Part shown: piece by piece, positions 1-9,049 of the stretch
Layout: the number at the start of each line of letters is the position of its first letter
Numbering within the stretch: position 1 is the first letter of the stretch
Source: an uncultured Anaerolineae bacterium
GTDB lineage: Bacteria; Chloroflexota; Anaerolineae; CG2-30-64-16
NCBI GenBank assembly: GCA_937124585.1
Contig: CAKZKT010000116.1
Span: 1-64,000 of the forward strand
Length of the DNA stretch: 64,000 bases
Reading direction: 5' to 3'
Position numbers and translations under genes: made by a program
The notes under the pieces: generated by a model
Seen by the model: only the letters and a program-made list of their open reading frames with translations
What the model was told of the DNA's origin: nothing
Databases searched by the model: none

Positions 1-3000
1 CATGTGAGAGACAGCCACGGCGGCCGAGGTGACGCAGGTCAGCACCGACGGCAAGACGCTCACCTTCCGGTTGCCCGATGACCAGCCCCAGGCGTAGACG
101 GTCATCTGGATCAAGACGCCCTACATGTTCCATGGCGTACCGGTCAAGCAAGATGTCTCGCTGAACGTGAAGCGCTTCCCCAGGTGGCGCGAGCTGAGTC
201 GCGCCACCGGGTTCGCCCCGTGCCGGTCGGCGCAGAGGGGCTTTTCGTCGGCTACGCGGGCACCGCGGTGACCCTCACGGGAACCGGCCTGCAGCCCACC
301 ACCGGCGCGCTGGCCGATCAGGTTTTCTTCGGCGCCACCCAGGCGCAAGTGCTGAGCGTGAGCGCCACCGCGATCAGCGTGCTCACGCCGAACGCGCCGG
401 CCGACCAGACGGAAGTGTACATCAAATCGCCCGAACACGGCGTGGAGACGCAGCGCCTGCCTTTTACCGTGTTGGGCAAACCGCAATTGACCGGCGTGAC
501 CCCGGCCAGCGCGCAACCGGGCTACATCTTGACGCTGCGAGGCAGCCAGTTCGATGATCAGGCAACCACGAAGGTCGAGGTGCGCGGGGCGGCCGGAGGA
601 AAGTACGCTCTGCTGCGGGATGTGTCGGCCGACACCATCATGGCGCAGATGCCGACCGTGGACTAACCCGGCGACTCGTTGAGCGTGCAGGTCTGGACGC
701 CGGCCGGCGTCTCGGAGGCCCGCGCGCTCGTGCGCGAGGCGGGCCTGGCGACGCCCGATCCGCCAGCGTGCCCCGCAGAGGCGGAGTTTCCCCTCGGCTT
801 ACCGTATCCTGGTGAATGAGGCCGCGAGCAGCCACAAGGTTTCCTTCGACGACGCCAACGCGTTCATCAACGGGACCGATCCCTTCGCGCCACCATACGA
901 TGAGCGGGACGCGGTGTACGAATGGGGCTGGCAGGAGAACGAGCAGTGAGCGTATGAAGTTGAACCGCAGAACAAACGCGGGCCTTTCTATAGCTACCAC
1001 AAAGGACAATACAACTACGACTTCGACGGCAGCCGGGGGCATCCGGGCACAGAGCGAGACATCATCATGCGCAATCACCGTCGTGGGCAACGGGGGGAAC
1101 GGCCTGTATCTGCACAACGGCGCCCGCTTCACAACCTTCACGGCCATCGCGGGGGACGACGACGAGGACAACTGGGACAACCAAAACGGCGTCGTGATCG
1201 AGGGTCCGACGACCAGCCACAACGAGGTCGGCAACGCCGACGTGCGCTTCCGCATCCCTGAAGCGGATGAATATCCTGGCAACAAGCAGAACGGGATCGT
1301 CATCCAGGACGGCGCCCACCACAACAAGGTCTACGGCGCGTATGGCAACGCCCAGTACGGCGTGGTGTTGCGGGGCGGCGCGCACGACAACACGGTGCAT
1401 TTTGAAATCAGAGAGAACCGGCAGCATGGGGTCCTGGTGGAGGACGCGCATGAGAATATGATCGGGGCTCTCGTCAGCGACAACGGTGGAGATGGCATCC
1501 GCATCGGCGCGCAGGCCGCCAACACCATCATCTTGGGCGATTTGCGCATCTATGACAACGGGGCCAACGGCATCGCTGTGCTGGGGACAGGCACTGTGAT
1601 CCGCGGCTCATACGGCCTCCAAATCGGCCAGACCTCCCAGTACGCGTCACTGCCCAACCAGGGCTTCGGGATCTTCGTGGACGGCGCGACCGACACCACG
1701 ATCACCAGCGTGGAAGTTGGCCGCAATGAGGCCGGCGGCATCCGCGTGCAGAACGTCAACCGGCCGGCCGCGGCCGCCGCAGCCGATCCCCTGATCACGA
1801 TCAGCAATGTCCACGTCGGCTACGAGAAGATCTACCCCGATGGGAAGCCGTCGTACTATCTGGGCATTGACGGCCTGCCGGGGGAGGGCGTTGATTTCGA
1901 GAATTGCACCGACGTGCGCTACGCGGCCCATGTCTACGGCCACCAGGTAGGGCTGCACATCGGTGGCCGGGCCCCTGCCCTGCCTCCGCCCGCTTCAACC
2001 TCAGCAGCGGCAGCGTGATTTCAAGCACGGAGACCGGCATCGAGTTATTGTACCTGCAAGACTCCGATGTCAATCTCTATGCGGCCCACAACGGGAACGA
2101 TGGCATTATGCTGTTCGAGGGCCGTAACGTGCGCTTCGTCGGTAATATGCATCCGACTTCGCTTTCTGACCTGAGCGCCATCCAGAACGGCGGCTCTGGG
2201 ATCTCCGTCGAGAAGTCCGAGAACGTCACCATCGGCCATGCAGGGCGAGGGTTCTTGGACAATGGGCAGCATGGCATCTCGATCGGGCCGGAGTCGCGTC
2301 ACATTGAGCTGATCGGCGTGCGCGCGTCCGGCAATCAGGGCGCGGGCGTCTGCATCGCGCGAGCAGACAACGTCAGGCTTTCGCCGGGAGGCAACGCCTC
2401 TGCGCGCATTGCCGGGAACCAGGCGGCCGGGATCGAGGTCGAGGACGCCGCGCATGTACGGCTGATCGCGCTCCCCGGCGAGGCCAACGACATCGGCCTC
2501 GGCAGCACGGTCGGCATCGAGGTGCTCGGCCAGGACAGCGACGACATCGCCATCTCCGGTTGGGCCATCTTCGAGAACCGCGAGGCCGGCATCCGCGTGG
2601 CAGACGCGACCGATGTGCTGATCGGCGGCTTCGGCGAGGGCGAAGGCAATTCCATCGGCGTGAACAAGAACGGCATCGTCGCCTCGGGCGCTGCCGCGCA
2701 GGTGACCATCGCCAACAACCACATCTGGCGGAACCAACCTTTGGCGCTGCTCACAGGGATGGACTGGCGGGCAGGCCCGGCGCAGTGCCTGCACCCGGCG
2801 GGTCCGACGCGGGGCCGACCGGCGTGGGCGTGGTCTTGGACGGGGGGATCGCGGGGGCCGTGATCGAGGGCAACCGGATCAACACCACCCAATCCCACGG
2901 CATCCTGATCACCGGCGCGGCGCAAAGCAATGTAGTTCGGGACAACACCATCACCAACAACGGCGCCGCGGGCATCCACGTGACGGGGCCTGGCGCTCCT

Positions 3001-3284
3001 ACAACATCGCGGGCCGTACCCTGGGCGCGCCGACGGGCAGCCGGGTGGAAGTCTACGCGGACGCGGCCGATGAGGGCGAGCGCCTTGTGGGTGCGACCGC
3101 GCTCCTCGGGGAGAAATTCTACGTGAGCGCCCTGGCCGCGCTTCCCGTAGCGGCCCAGAATGGGCAAATCACGGTCAGCGTACCGCCCGAGTGGCGCATC
3201 TCCCTGCCGTTGGTCGTCCGCGATTATCGGCCGCCAGTGGGGAAGCCTATGCTTTACCTGCCGCTGGTGCTGCGAGGGCCGTGA
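1..3284 (+). pseudogene. Decayed secreted TIG / parallel beta-helix surface protein (5'-truncated by window edge)
   Basis: The readable protein moves through all three forward frames. A TIG-like stretch starts near base 9 and hits TAG at 95-97. An IPT/TIG domain follows (184-663) and ends in TAA at 664-666. A segment from about 800 has TGA at 947-949. Beta-helix repeats then run in one frame from about 1070 to 1975, in a second from about 1975 to 2760, in a third from about 2815 to 2995 and in another from about 3045 to 3284. The repeats are rich in NGxxGIxV/DNxVxxN turns, typical of right-handed parallel beta-helices (PF13229-like). The tail reads YLPLVLRGP, a C-terminus common in Chloroflexota exoproteins. 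The rest of the window has intact frames, so true gene decay is more likely than general sequencing error. The 3' end overlaps convergent hemA by 31 bases. Confidence 0.7.
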
Positions 3285-4621
3285 TCAGTGCTCGGCGGTT
3301 GAGGGGGGCAGTCCAATCCAAATAATGTTTCTGCTAGTTCGGCGTATTCCTCTAGAGGGATGCCCAGAGGCGGCTCTTTGAGGCGAACAACGGGCTCGTG
3401 CAGCAGCTTGTTGGCGATGGCGCGGGCCATGGCGGCGATCATTTCCTGTTGCCGCGGGGACAGGTCACCGAGCTTGCGCAGCGTCTTCTCTACCTCGGCC
3501 TGGCAGATGGCATCGGCCCGCGCGCGCAGCGCCTGGATCACCGGGACGCAGCAGCGGGCAGACTGCCAGGCGCGAAAGCCCGCCAGCTCCTCCTGCACGA
3601 TCCCCTCGGCCGCATCGCGCACCGCAGCCGCCAGCGGATGATTGGCGCGCACGATGGCCTCCAGGTCATCAATGTCGGCCAGGCGCACGCCGGGAATCTC
3701 GGCGATCGCGGGGTCGGCGTCGCGAGGGACGGCAAGGTCGGCGACGAGGAGACGCGGGGACGCGGAGAGGGGGAGAGGTGAGGCATGCCGCCGTTCTAGC
3801 GCGCGTTCGACGTCGGCGGCGCGGAGGACCAGGTGGGGCGCGCCGGTGGAGCAGATGACGATGTCCGCCGCGGCCAGGTTCTCGGCCAACGCGTCGAAAC
3901 GGACCGCCCGACCGCCCAGTTTGGCGGCCAGCTGCTGCGCCCGGTCGAAGGTGCGGTTGGCCACCAGGACGCAGCGCAGCCCGGCGCGCACCAGCGCCTG
4001 GCCGGCGATGCTGCCCATCTTGCCCGCGCCGATCAGCAGCGCAGTGCGGTCGGCCAGCGGCCCGAACGCCGCCCGCGCCATCTCTACCACGATGGTCGCC
4101 ACCGACAGCGCCAGCCGGCCGATGTCGGTCTCGCTGCGCACCCGTTTGCCCGCCTGGGCTGCGAACCGAAACAGCGCCGACAGGACCGGCCCGGTCGTTC
4201 CGGCTGCATGCGCGGCCTCGAAGGCGTCCTTCACCTGGCCGAGGATCTCGTTCTCGCCGATCACCAGCGAATCCAGCCCGGCCGCCACCCGCAGCAGGTG
4301 GTGCGCCGCATCGTCGCAGCGCCGGACGTACAGGTAGCCGGCCAGGACATCCGCTGCGAGGCCGCTCCGGCCGGCCAGGTAACGCCGGATGATCGCCTCG
4401 GCCTCACCCCCGGCCCAGGCGTAGACCTCGGTGCGGTTGCAAGTGGAGAGGATAACGACCTCCGGCGCGCCATCGTCGCACGAGCAGACCTCTGCCGCCA
4501 GCAGGCCGCATAACTCCGTCAGCGCAGTGCCCAGACGCTCCGCGCCGAACGCCAGCCGCTCGCGCACTTCGACGGGCGCGATGGTGTGGTTGAGGCCGAT
4601 GAGGAGAAGGTTAGCGTTCAT
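3254..4621 (-). CDS. hemA: Glutamyl-tRNA reductase
   Basis: First committed step of C5-pathway tetrapyrrole synthesis: NADPH reduction of glutamyl-tRNA(Glu) to glutamate-1-semialdehyde. The 455-residue protein has the N-terminal GLNH motif, the catalytic cysteine in LSTCNRTEVYAW (Cys61) and a Rossmann segment LLIGAGKMGSIAG near residue 195. The C-terminal dimerisation helix is present. Cys61 lies about ten residues later than usual because of a small Cys-rich insert (AEVCSCDDG). A second insert, HASPLPLSASPR, is encoded by octamer repeats at 3751-3782. The ATG overlaps the stop of the upstream GNAT gene (ATGA), so the pair is translationally coupled at the tail of the dsr block. That position suggests a role in siroheme supply for DsrAB (inference). 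Confidence 0.95.
   Translation of the reverse strand: MNANLLLIGLNHTIAPVEVRERLAFGAERLGTALTELCGLLAAEVCSCDDGAPEVVILSTCNRTEVYAWAGGEAEAIIRRYLAGRSGLAADVLAGYLYVRRCDDAAHHLLRVAAGLDSLVIGENEILGQVKDAFEAAHAAGTTGPVLSALFRFAAQAGKRVRSETDIGRLALSVATIVVEMARAAFGPLADRTALLIGAGKMGSIAGQALVRAGLRCVLVANRTFDRAQQLAAKLGGRAVRFDALAENLAAADIVICSTGAPHLVLRAADVERALERRHASPLPLSASPRLLVADLAVPRDADPAIAEIPGVRLADIDDLEAIVRANHPLAAAVRDAAEGIVQEELAGFRAWQSARCCVPVIQALRARADAICQAEVEKTLRKLGDLSPRQQEMIAAMARAIANKLLHEPVVRLKEPPLGIPLEEYAELAETLFGLDCPPQPPSTDHGPRSTSGR
3751..3782. repeat. Octamer tandem repeat inside hemA
   Basis: Four 8-bp units, GACGCGGG GACGCGGA GAGGGGGA GAGGTGAG, lie in the hemA coding region. They encode a Pro/Ser/Leu-rich loop (HASPLPLSASPR) between two conserved segments. 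Their length and style match other octamer arrays in this window. Confidence 0.65.
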
Positions 4622-5232
4622 ACTTCGTACTTCACTGCGTATTGCGTACTGCGTGCTGTGTGATGCGTGTCATACTGAGCACCGCAGCGCGAAGAATCTC
4701 GTGCCGCATGGTGCGTGCAGGGTTCGGGCGCGCTGGGTGGGGTCAGGTCCTTGCGCAGGTGATAGACGGTGGTGCGGTCGGGCATCAACTCCGGGCCGCC
4801 GACGATGCGATAGCCGTTGCGCTGCCAGAAATGGATAGCCTGCGGGTTGTTGACCTGGAGGCCGGCCAGGATCGTGTTCACCTGCGCGTCGCGCCTGATC
4901 TTTTTCTCGATGGCCTCGAGGACCGCCTGGCCGATCCCGCGCCGGCGAAAAGGCGCGGCGATCATCAGGAGGGCGATATAAGCGGCCCGCGGATCGCCTT
5001 CGTAGTTGCGAGGAACATAGTCCACGATGCCGATCATGCGGCCGTCCATGATGTAGATGCCACAGTAACAGCCGCCGCAGGCTTGCGACAGCCCGATATC
5101 GCTCAAAACCATCGTCAGCGAGGCGTCGGGCACGGGACCCAAGGCCAGAAAGTCCTCGCACTGCCGGTACACATCCAACACGGCATCAAGGTCGTCGTCG
5201 GCTATCGGGCGGATCGCAAGATCGTCTGACAC
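4618..5232 (-). CDS. GNAT-family N-acetyltransferase with repeat-derived C-terminal tail
   Basis: A 204-residue acetyl-CoA-dependent acyltransferase. The acetyl-CoA loop reads RRRGIGQA (about residues 96-103), followed by the usual NNPQAIHFWQRNGYRIVG segment. The substrate is unknown. The conserved domain ends near residue 163. The last 35 to 40 residues (HHAARDSS..RSTQYAVKYEV) are read from the heptamer array at 4622-4670 and an adjoining dispersed sequence, so the original stop was probably lost when repeats arrived. It lies 9 bases after dsrN and overlaps hemA by four bases. Whether it takes part in sulfur or tetrapyrrole metabolism cannot be told from sequence. Confidence 0.85.
   Translation of the reverse strand: MSDDLAIRPIADDDLDAVLDVYRQCEDFLALGPVPDASLTMVLSDIGLSQACGGCYCGIYIMDGRMIGIVDYVPRNYEGDPRAAYIALLMIAAPFRRRGIGQAVLEAIEKKIRRDAQVNTILAGLQVNNPQAIHFWQRNGYRIVGGPELMPDRTTVYHLRKDLTPPSAPEPCTHHAARDSSRCGAQYDTHHTARSTQYAVKYEV
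4622..4670. repeat. Heptamer tandem array (TGCGTAY type) at the GNAT/hemA junction
   Basis: Seven 7-bp units (ACTTCGT, ACTTCAC, TGCGTAT, TGCGTAC, TGCGTGC, TGTGTGA, TGCGTGT). Read on the minus strand they supply the GNAT C-terminus. The same unit type recurs at 22028-22055. Confidence 0.75.
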
Positions 5233-5241
5233 AGGGCTTGC

Positions 5242-6855
5242 CTACTCTCTGGTCCTCATGACTGCGCTGAACTCTTGAGCGCGTCGGACCAGCCCCTCTG
5301 CCCACCCCGGTGCGCCTGCGGTGTACAAATGCGTGTACGAAGCCAGGACGTTGCGGTAGACCAGGCCATCGCGGCCGCCGCCGATGCCGTTGCCGCGATT
5401 CAGCCGATAGGCCGTGGACATGCCGGCGGACGTGCCAGGCACTTCGCAAGTGCCTGGCACGTGGGAGATCAGCCGCGAGTTGTGGAATTCGTGCCCACGC
5501 AACACGGTGCCGACGGGGAAGAACGGATTCGCCGTGTCCACGACCGCCTCGACGTAGCCATGTCCCTGCGGCCGGCCGGTCATCTCCACGTCGTACGGCA
5601 GCATGCCGGCCATCTCGGCCGACCGCTCGCCCCAGATGATGCGTCGCGCCAGGTACATCAGCCCGCCGCACTCGGCGTAGATGGGCAGCCCGGCCTCGGC
5701 CGCGGCCCGCACGCTCGCCCGCAGCCCGGCGTTGGCCGCCAGCTCCTCCATGAACATCTCCGGGAAGCCGCCGCCGATCACCAGGCCGTCCACCGGGGGC
5801 AGCTCGGAATCCTGGAACGCGTCCACGAACACCAGCGCCGCGCCGGCCGCCTCCAACGCCTCCAGGTTCTCCGGATAGTAGAAGGTGAAGGCACGATCGC
5901 GGAAGACGGCGAGGCGAATGGGTGAATCAACGAATGAGCAAATGAGCGAATCCTTCGCTGATTCGCCGACTCGCTGATTCGCTGATTCGCCGATTCGTGA
6001 TTCGCTGATTCGCCGACTCGCCGATTCGCTGATTCTCCGACTCGCCGACTCGCCGACTCGCTGATTCGCCGACGCGCTGCGCGCAATGGCAAGGATGGCG
6101 TCCAGGTCGAAATACCGCTCGGCCGCAGCGCGACAGGCGGCCAGGGCGGGGAGCAGGCCCTCGTCCTCGGCCCGCGGCACCAGGCCCAGGTGACGATCGG
6201 GGATGCTCAGCGCCTCGTCGCGGGGCAGCGCGCCGAGCACCGGGATGCCGCAATGATGCTCGATTGCGGCGCGCAGTTTCTCCTCGTGGCGACCGCGGGC
6301 GACGTTGTTAAGGATGACGCCGGCGATGGGCGTGCCCGGCTCGAAGGTCTGGTAGCCGTGGACCAGCGCGGCGACGCTGCGGCCCATGCGTGCAGTGTTG
6401 ACGACCAGCAGGATGGGGGCCTTCAGCGCGCGGGCGACCGCGGCGGTGGAGCCAAAGGCGTCATCACCTAACCCCCCGGCCCCCTTCCCTGCGAGAGAAG
6501 GGGGAGACGCGCTTCCCCCCTCTCCTGGCAGGAGAGGGGGGGCAGGGGGGATGAGGTGACCTATTCCGTCGTACAGGCCGTGATTCCCCTCGATGATCGC
6601 GATGTCGGCCCCGGCGACGCCGGACAAGAAAGCCGCGACCAACCGCTCGTCGTCGCCGCAGAAAAACGGATCGAGGGTGCGACACGGCCGGCCCGCGGCC
6701 TCGCTCAGCCACGACGGATCAATGTAATCCGGCCCCTTCTTGAACGGCTGCACGATCAACCCGCGGGCTGCCAGCGCCGCGCACAGCCCCAGGGTCACGG
6801 TGGTCTTGCCGCTGCGCCCCTGCGGCGCGCCGATTACAAGACGTGGGGTAGCCAT
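5242..6855 (-). CDS. dsrN: DsrN / cobyrinate a,c-diamide synthase-like siroheme amidase carrying three repeat inserts
   Basis: CbiA/CobB family: an ATP-dependent, glutamine-hydrolysing amide synthase. The N-terminus has the dethiobiotin-synthetase-type P-loop GAPQGRSGKTT. The C-terminal class I glutaminase domain has the nucleophile in AECGGLMYLARR. In sulfite reducers this family is DsrN, proposed to amidate siroheme, and the dsr context favours that over cobalamin synthesis. The start ATG at 6855 is 2 bases after the ferredoxin stop. At 537 residues it is longer than usual (about 450-460). The excess comes from three repeat-encoded inserts: a 32-residue Pro/Gly-rich one, a Ser/Glu/Arg octamer-encoded one (SASRRISE period) and a short hairpin-encoded one (VPGTCEVPGT). 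All leave the frame open. Confidence 0.8.
   Translation of the reverse strand: MATPRLVIGAPQGRSGKTTVTLGLCAALAARGLIVQPFKKGPDYIDPSWLSEAAGRPCRTLDPFFCGDDERLVAAFLSGVAGADIAIIEGNHGLYDGIGHLIPPAPPLLPGEGGSASPPSLAGKGAGGLGDDAFGSTAAVARALKAPILLVVNTARMGRSVAALVHGYQTFEPGTPIAGVILNNVARGRHEEKLRAAIEHHCGIPVLGALPRDEALSIPDRHLGLVPRAEDEGLLPALAACRAAAERYFDLDAILAIARSASANQRVGESASRRISESASRRISESRIGESANQRVGESAKDSLICSFVDSPIRLAVFRDRAFTFYYPENLEALEAAGAALVFVDAFQDSELPPVDGLVIGGGFPEMFMEELAANAGLRASVRAAAEAGLPIYAECGGLMYLARRIIWGERSAEMAGMLPYDVEMTGRPQGHGYVEAVVDTANPFFPVGTVLRGHEFHNSRLISHVPGTCEVPGTSAGMSTAYRLNRGNGIGGGRDGLVYRNVLASYTHLYTAGAPGWAEGLVRRAQEFSAVMRTRE
5430..5462. repeat. Perfect hairpin repeat (CGTGCCAGGCA family) inside dsrN
   Basis: Arms of 15 bp (ACGTGCCAGGCACTT and its complement) flank a CGC loop. 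The 33 bp equal 11 codons and sit in a variable loop of the glutaminase domain. The same family occurs in intergenic DNA near 29.6, 35.7-35.9 and 63.9 kb. Confidence 0.85.
5912..6078. repeat. Two-armed octamer satellite (GATTCGCY / GCGAATGA) inside dsrN
   Basis: About twenty 8-bp units. A short arm of GCGAATGA-type units turns at a CGAATCCTTCGCTGATTCG centre into a long arm of GATTCGCT, GATTCGCC and GACTCGCC units. Translated, the 24-base super-period gives an 8-residue repeat (RISESASR-like). An intergenic copy with the same inverted layout lies at 19277-19410. Confidence 0.85.
6464..6559. repeat. 96-bp palindromic G/C-rich element inside dsrN
   Basis: The element is bounded by TCACCT and AGGTGA. 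It contains two hairpins, the second with perfect 11-bp arms (CCCCCTCTCCT, loop GGC). Its 96 bp equal 32 codons, so the host frame is kept. A shorter relative lies in aroC (59234-59284). Confidence 0.75.
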
Positions 6856-6857
6856 CT

Positions 6858-7058
6858 TCACAAATCCAGCACCCAGATCGCGCCGTCCTCGCAGCTCGCC
6901 TCGCACGAGTAGCAGCCGATGCAGTCGCCGGGATCGCCCTGGAAAAAGGCATAGCGCCGGCCATCCTCATCCGCGATCGCAAATGCCTGGTTGGGGCAGA
7001 CCCGGATGCATTCGCCGCACGCGCGGCACTTCTCGATGTCAACGATGACGACGAACAT
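6858..7058 (-). CDS. Two-cluster [4Fe-4S] ferredoxin
   Basis: A 66-residue protein with two cysteine sets, CRACGECIRVCP and CIGCYSCEASCE, each suited to a [4Fe-4S] cluster. No signal peptide is visible, so it should be a cytoplasmic electron carrier. Its start overlaps the stop of the DsrE-like gene by one base, and it is followed 2 bases later by dsrN. It may carry electrons to or from the dsr machinery. The partner is not identifiable from sequence. Confidence 0.88.
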   Translation of the reverse strand: MFVVIVDIEKCRACGECIRVCPNQAFAIADEDGRRYAFFQGDPGDCIGCYSCEASCEDGAIWVLDL

Positions 7059-7432
7059 TAGAAGGTCAGCACCAGGTCTGAGGCCAGCCCCTGGGTGATC
7101 AGGAACGACGGGCCGACCAGGTTCTCGACCTCGTCAGTCAGGTCGTCCGGCGTCATGTCGCAGAGCTGGAGCGCGGCGTCGCACACGTAGAACGTCACGC
7201 CCGCGGCCAGCGTCTCGTCCACCCACTCGCGCATGGTCCGGCCGCCCTCTTTGGCGCGCACGGTACCGATCAGGTCGCGCTTGAGGAGCAGCGGCGCCTG
7301 CAGCGCGAAGCAGATGCTCGTCTGGTGGCCCTGGGCCGCAGCCTGCTGCGCGAACAGGAACGGGGCCGGGGTGCGCTGCGGCAACTCCGGCCCACAGGTG
7401 GCGACGATGAGGACTTTTTTGCCCGAATTCAC
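7058..7432 (-). CDS. DsrE/DsrF-like sulfur-relay family protein
   Basis: A 124-residue cytoplasmic protein of the DsrE/F-like fold. The start reads KKVLIVATCGPELPQ, and the region of the catalytic Cys reads FYVCDAALQLCDM. In this superfamily a Cys in this loop carries persulfide during sulfur transfer (TusD/DsrE) or is used in related peroxiredoxin-like proteins. No dsrF or dsrH partner is adjacent, so a full DsrEFH trimer is not indicated. It lies directly after the second dsrK (stop codon adjacent to its start) and before the ferredoxin and dsrN, consistent with handling of protein-bound sulfur. The exact role is unknown. Confidence 0.75.
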   Translation of the reverse strand: MNSGKKVLIVATCGPELPQRTPAPFLFAQQAAAQGHQTSICFALQAPLLLKRDLIGTVRAKEGGRTMREWVDETLAAGVTFYVCDAALQLCDMTPDDLTDEVENLVGPSFLITQGLASDLVLTF

Positions 7433-9049
7433 CTACATCTCCTCGTTCCACGTGATATACGGCCCCGGCAGGTCGGCCATCGCGTTGACCATCAGCTCCA
7501 CCAGGCCGCCGTACCAGATGCCGTGCTGCTCCCAGAGGTCGTAGTAGTTGATGGCCTCGCGCAGGGTGCCCTTGCAGTTGGAGCACGCCGCGATCACGTA
7601 CTTGCGGATGCCGGGGTCCAGGACGTCGCCGAACGCGTCGAGGATCTGCTTCACCTTCATGCGCGCCGAGACCGCGTTGCGCCACTGCGAGAAGTTCAGG
7701 GTGTCCATGATGGCGAAGCCGCTGCCGCCGCCGCAGCAGTAGTTGTGCACGCCGTGGGGCGCCATCTCGCGCAACGGCTGGCTGCAAACCGCCCTGACGA
7801 TCTCGCGCTGGGGCTGGACGATGCCCATCAGCCGGACGACGTTGCACGAGTCGTGCAGGGTGACCGGGAAATCGTTGCGGGATGGATCGAAGCGGATCGC
7901 GCCGCTGCGGACGATGTCCCACAGCAGCGGCAGGCAGCTCTCGCGCGGCCTCTCGGACACGCTGTGGTCGCCGGGCAGCACGCGGTCGGCGATCACACAG
8001 AGCGCCTTGTGCGCGTGGCCGCACTCGCCGACCACGATCTTCTTGACGCCCAGCCGTCGCGCGACCTCCACGTGTTGCAGCGCAATGCGCGCCAGCTCCA
8101 CGTCGTCGAACCAAACCGCGTAGTTGACCACATCGTAACCTAGCAGGTCGCTGCTCAGCGTCCAGTTGATGCCGGCGGCGTCGAACAGGATGGCGAACGC
8201 GGCCGGGTTCTCGGGCCACGAAATGAACTCGCCTGCGTTGTGGATCAGCAGGATGTCGGCGCCCTTTTTGTCCACCGGGATGGTGATCTTGCGGCCGGTC
8301 TTCTCCTCGATGATCTCCTCCAGGAACTCCACCGAGTTGCGGAACGCGGCCGGGTTCATGCCGGTGGAAGAGCCCGCCTGGAGGTGCTGCCGCGTGCCCT
8401 TGCGCAGCAGCTCGGTGGGCGCGATGCCCAGCTCCTGGCTGAACAGCTTGCGGATCTCGCGGGCGATCAGGGCGTTGTCAATGCCGGCCGGGCACACCTG
8501 CGCGCAGCGCCGGCAGATGTTGCAGCGGTACGACAGCTCCAGCAGCCGCCACACCGTCTTGAAGTTGACCTCGACGTCCGCGCCGATCAGCGGGCCGATC
8601 AGCTTGCCGGCCGGCGTGAAGTAGCGCTGATAGATGCGCCGCAGGATCTCCGAGCGGTAGGTGGGCCGGTAGATCTCCTGCCGGCCGCTGCCCAGGTAGA
8701 CGTGGCACGCCTCGGAGCAGGTCTGGCAGCGCATGCAGTAGTCCAGCGACAGGCGGAAGAGCTTGGCGAAGGTCCAGTTGGTCTCGGGGTCCAGCAGCTT
8801 CTCCAGGCCGGTCAGGAAGCCGCGCACCAGCCGCTCGCGCTCCTCCGGCGTCTTCGGCATGGGGATGTCGAAGTCGGAGAAGCCGTCCAGCGAGAGGTCG
8901 TAATTCTCCAGCCACCTGGGCCGGGGCGGCGTCAGCTCCGGCACGTCGCTCAGCGCGGGGAGCGGCATCAACTCATCGGCGCTAAGCGGGTTCAATGGTT
9001 CATCGGTCAGCCGGGCGATGTCCCGGAAGCGGATCGGTTGGCGGCTCAT
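7433..9049 (-). CDS. dsrK: DsrK-type heterodisulfide-reductase-like subunit (second copy)
   Basis: A 538-residue cytoplasmic FeS protein of the HdrD/DsrK family. Two [4Fe-4S] motifs (CMRCQTCSEACHV and CNICRRCAQVCP) precede a CCG domain. That domain holds the catalytic-cluster signature CCGGGSGFA, with further Cys-rich sites (HDSC, CSNCKG). DsrK is thought to reduce the DsrC trisulfide with electrons from DsrM. ATG 9049 overlaps the dsrM stop (ATGA) and has a good AAGGAG site. It differs clearly in sequence from the other DsrK at 19818-21266, so it is not a recent duplicate. Confidence 0.88.
   Translation of the reverse strand: MSRQPIRFRDIARLTDEPLNPLSADELMPLPALSDVPELTPPRPRWLENYDLSLDGFSDFDIPMPKTPEERERLVRGFLTGLEKLLDPETNWTFAKLFRLSLDYCMRCQTCSEACHVYLGSGRQEIYRPTYRSEILRRIYQRYFTPAGKLIGPLIGADVEVNFKTVWRLLELSYRCNICRRCAQVCPAGIDNALIAREIRKLFSQELGIAPTELLRKGTRQHLQAGSSTGMNPAAFRNSVEFLEEIIEEKTGRKITIPVDKKGADILLIHNAGEFISWPENPAAFAILFDAAGINWTLSSDLLGYDVVNYAVWFDDVELARIALQHVEVARRLGVKKIVVGECGHAHKALCVIADRVLPGDHSVSERPRESCLPLLWDIVRSGAIRFDPSRNDFPVTLHDSCNVVRLMGIVQPQREIVRAVCSQPLREMAPHGVHNYCCGGGSGFAIMDTLNFSQWRNAVSARMKVKQILDAFGDVLDPGIRKYVIAACSNCKGTLREAINYYDLWEQHGIWYGGLVELMVNAMADLPGPYITWNEEM

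Noticed and set aside
5242-6855. dsrN as a frame-damaged or misassembled gene
   Set aside because: All three inserts keep the frame, and both the P-loop and the glutaminase motifs are intact on either side.
8478-8915. Short alternate-frame proteins inside dsrK with repetitive Arg/Ala content
   Set aside because: Shadow frames of a well-supported FeS protein.
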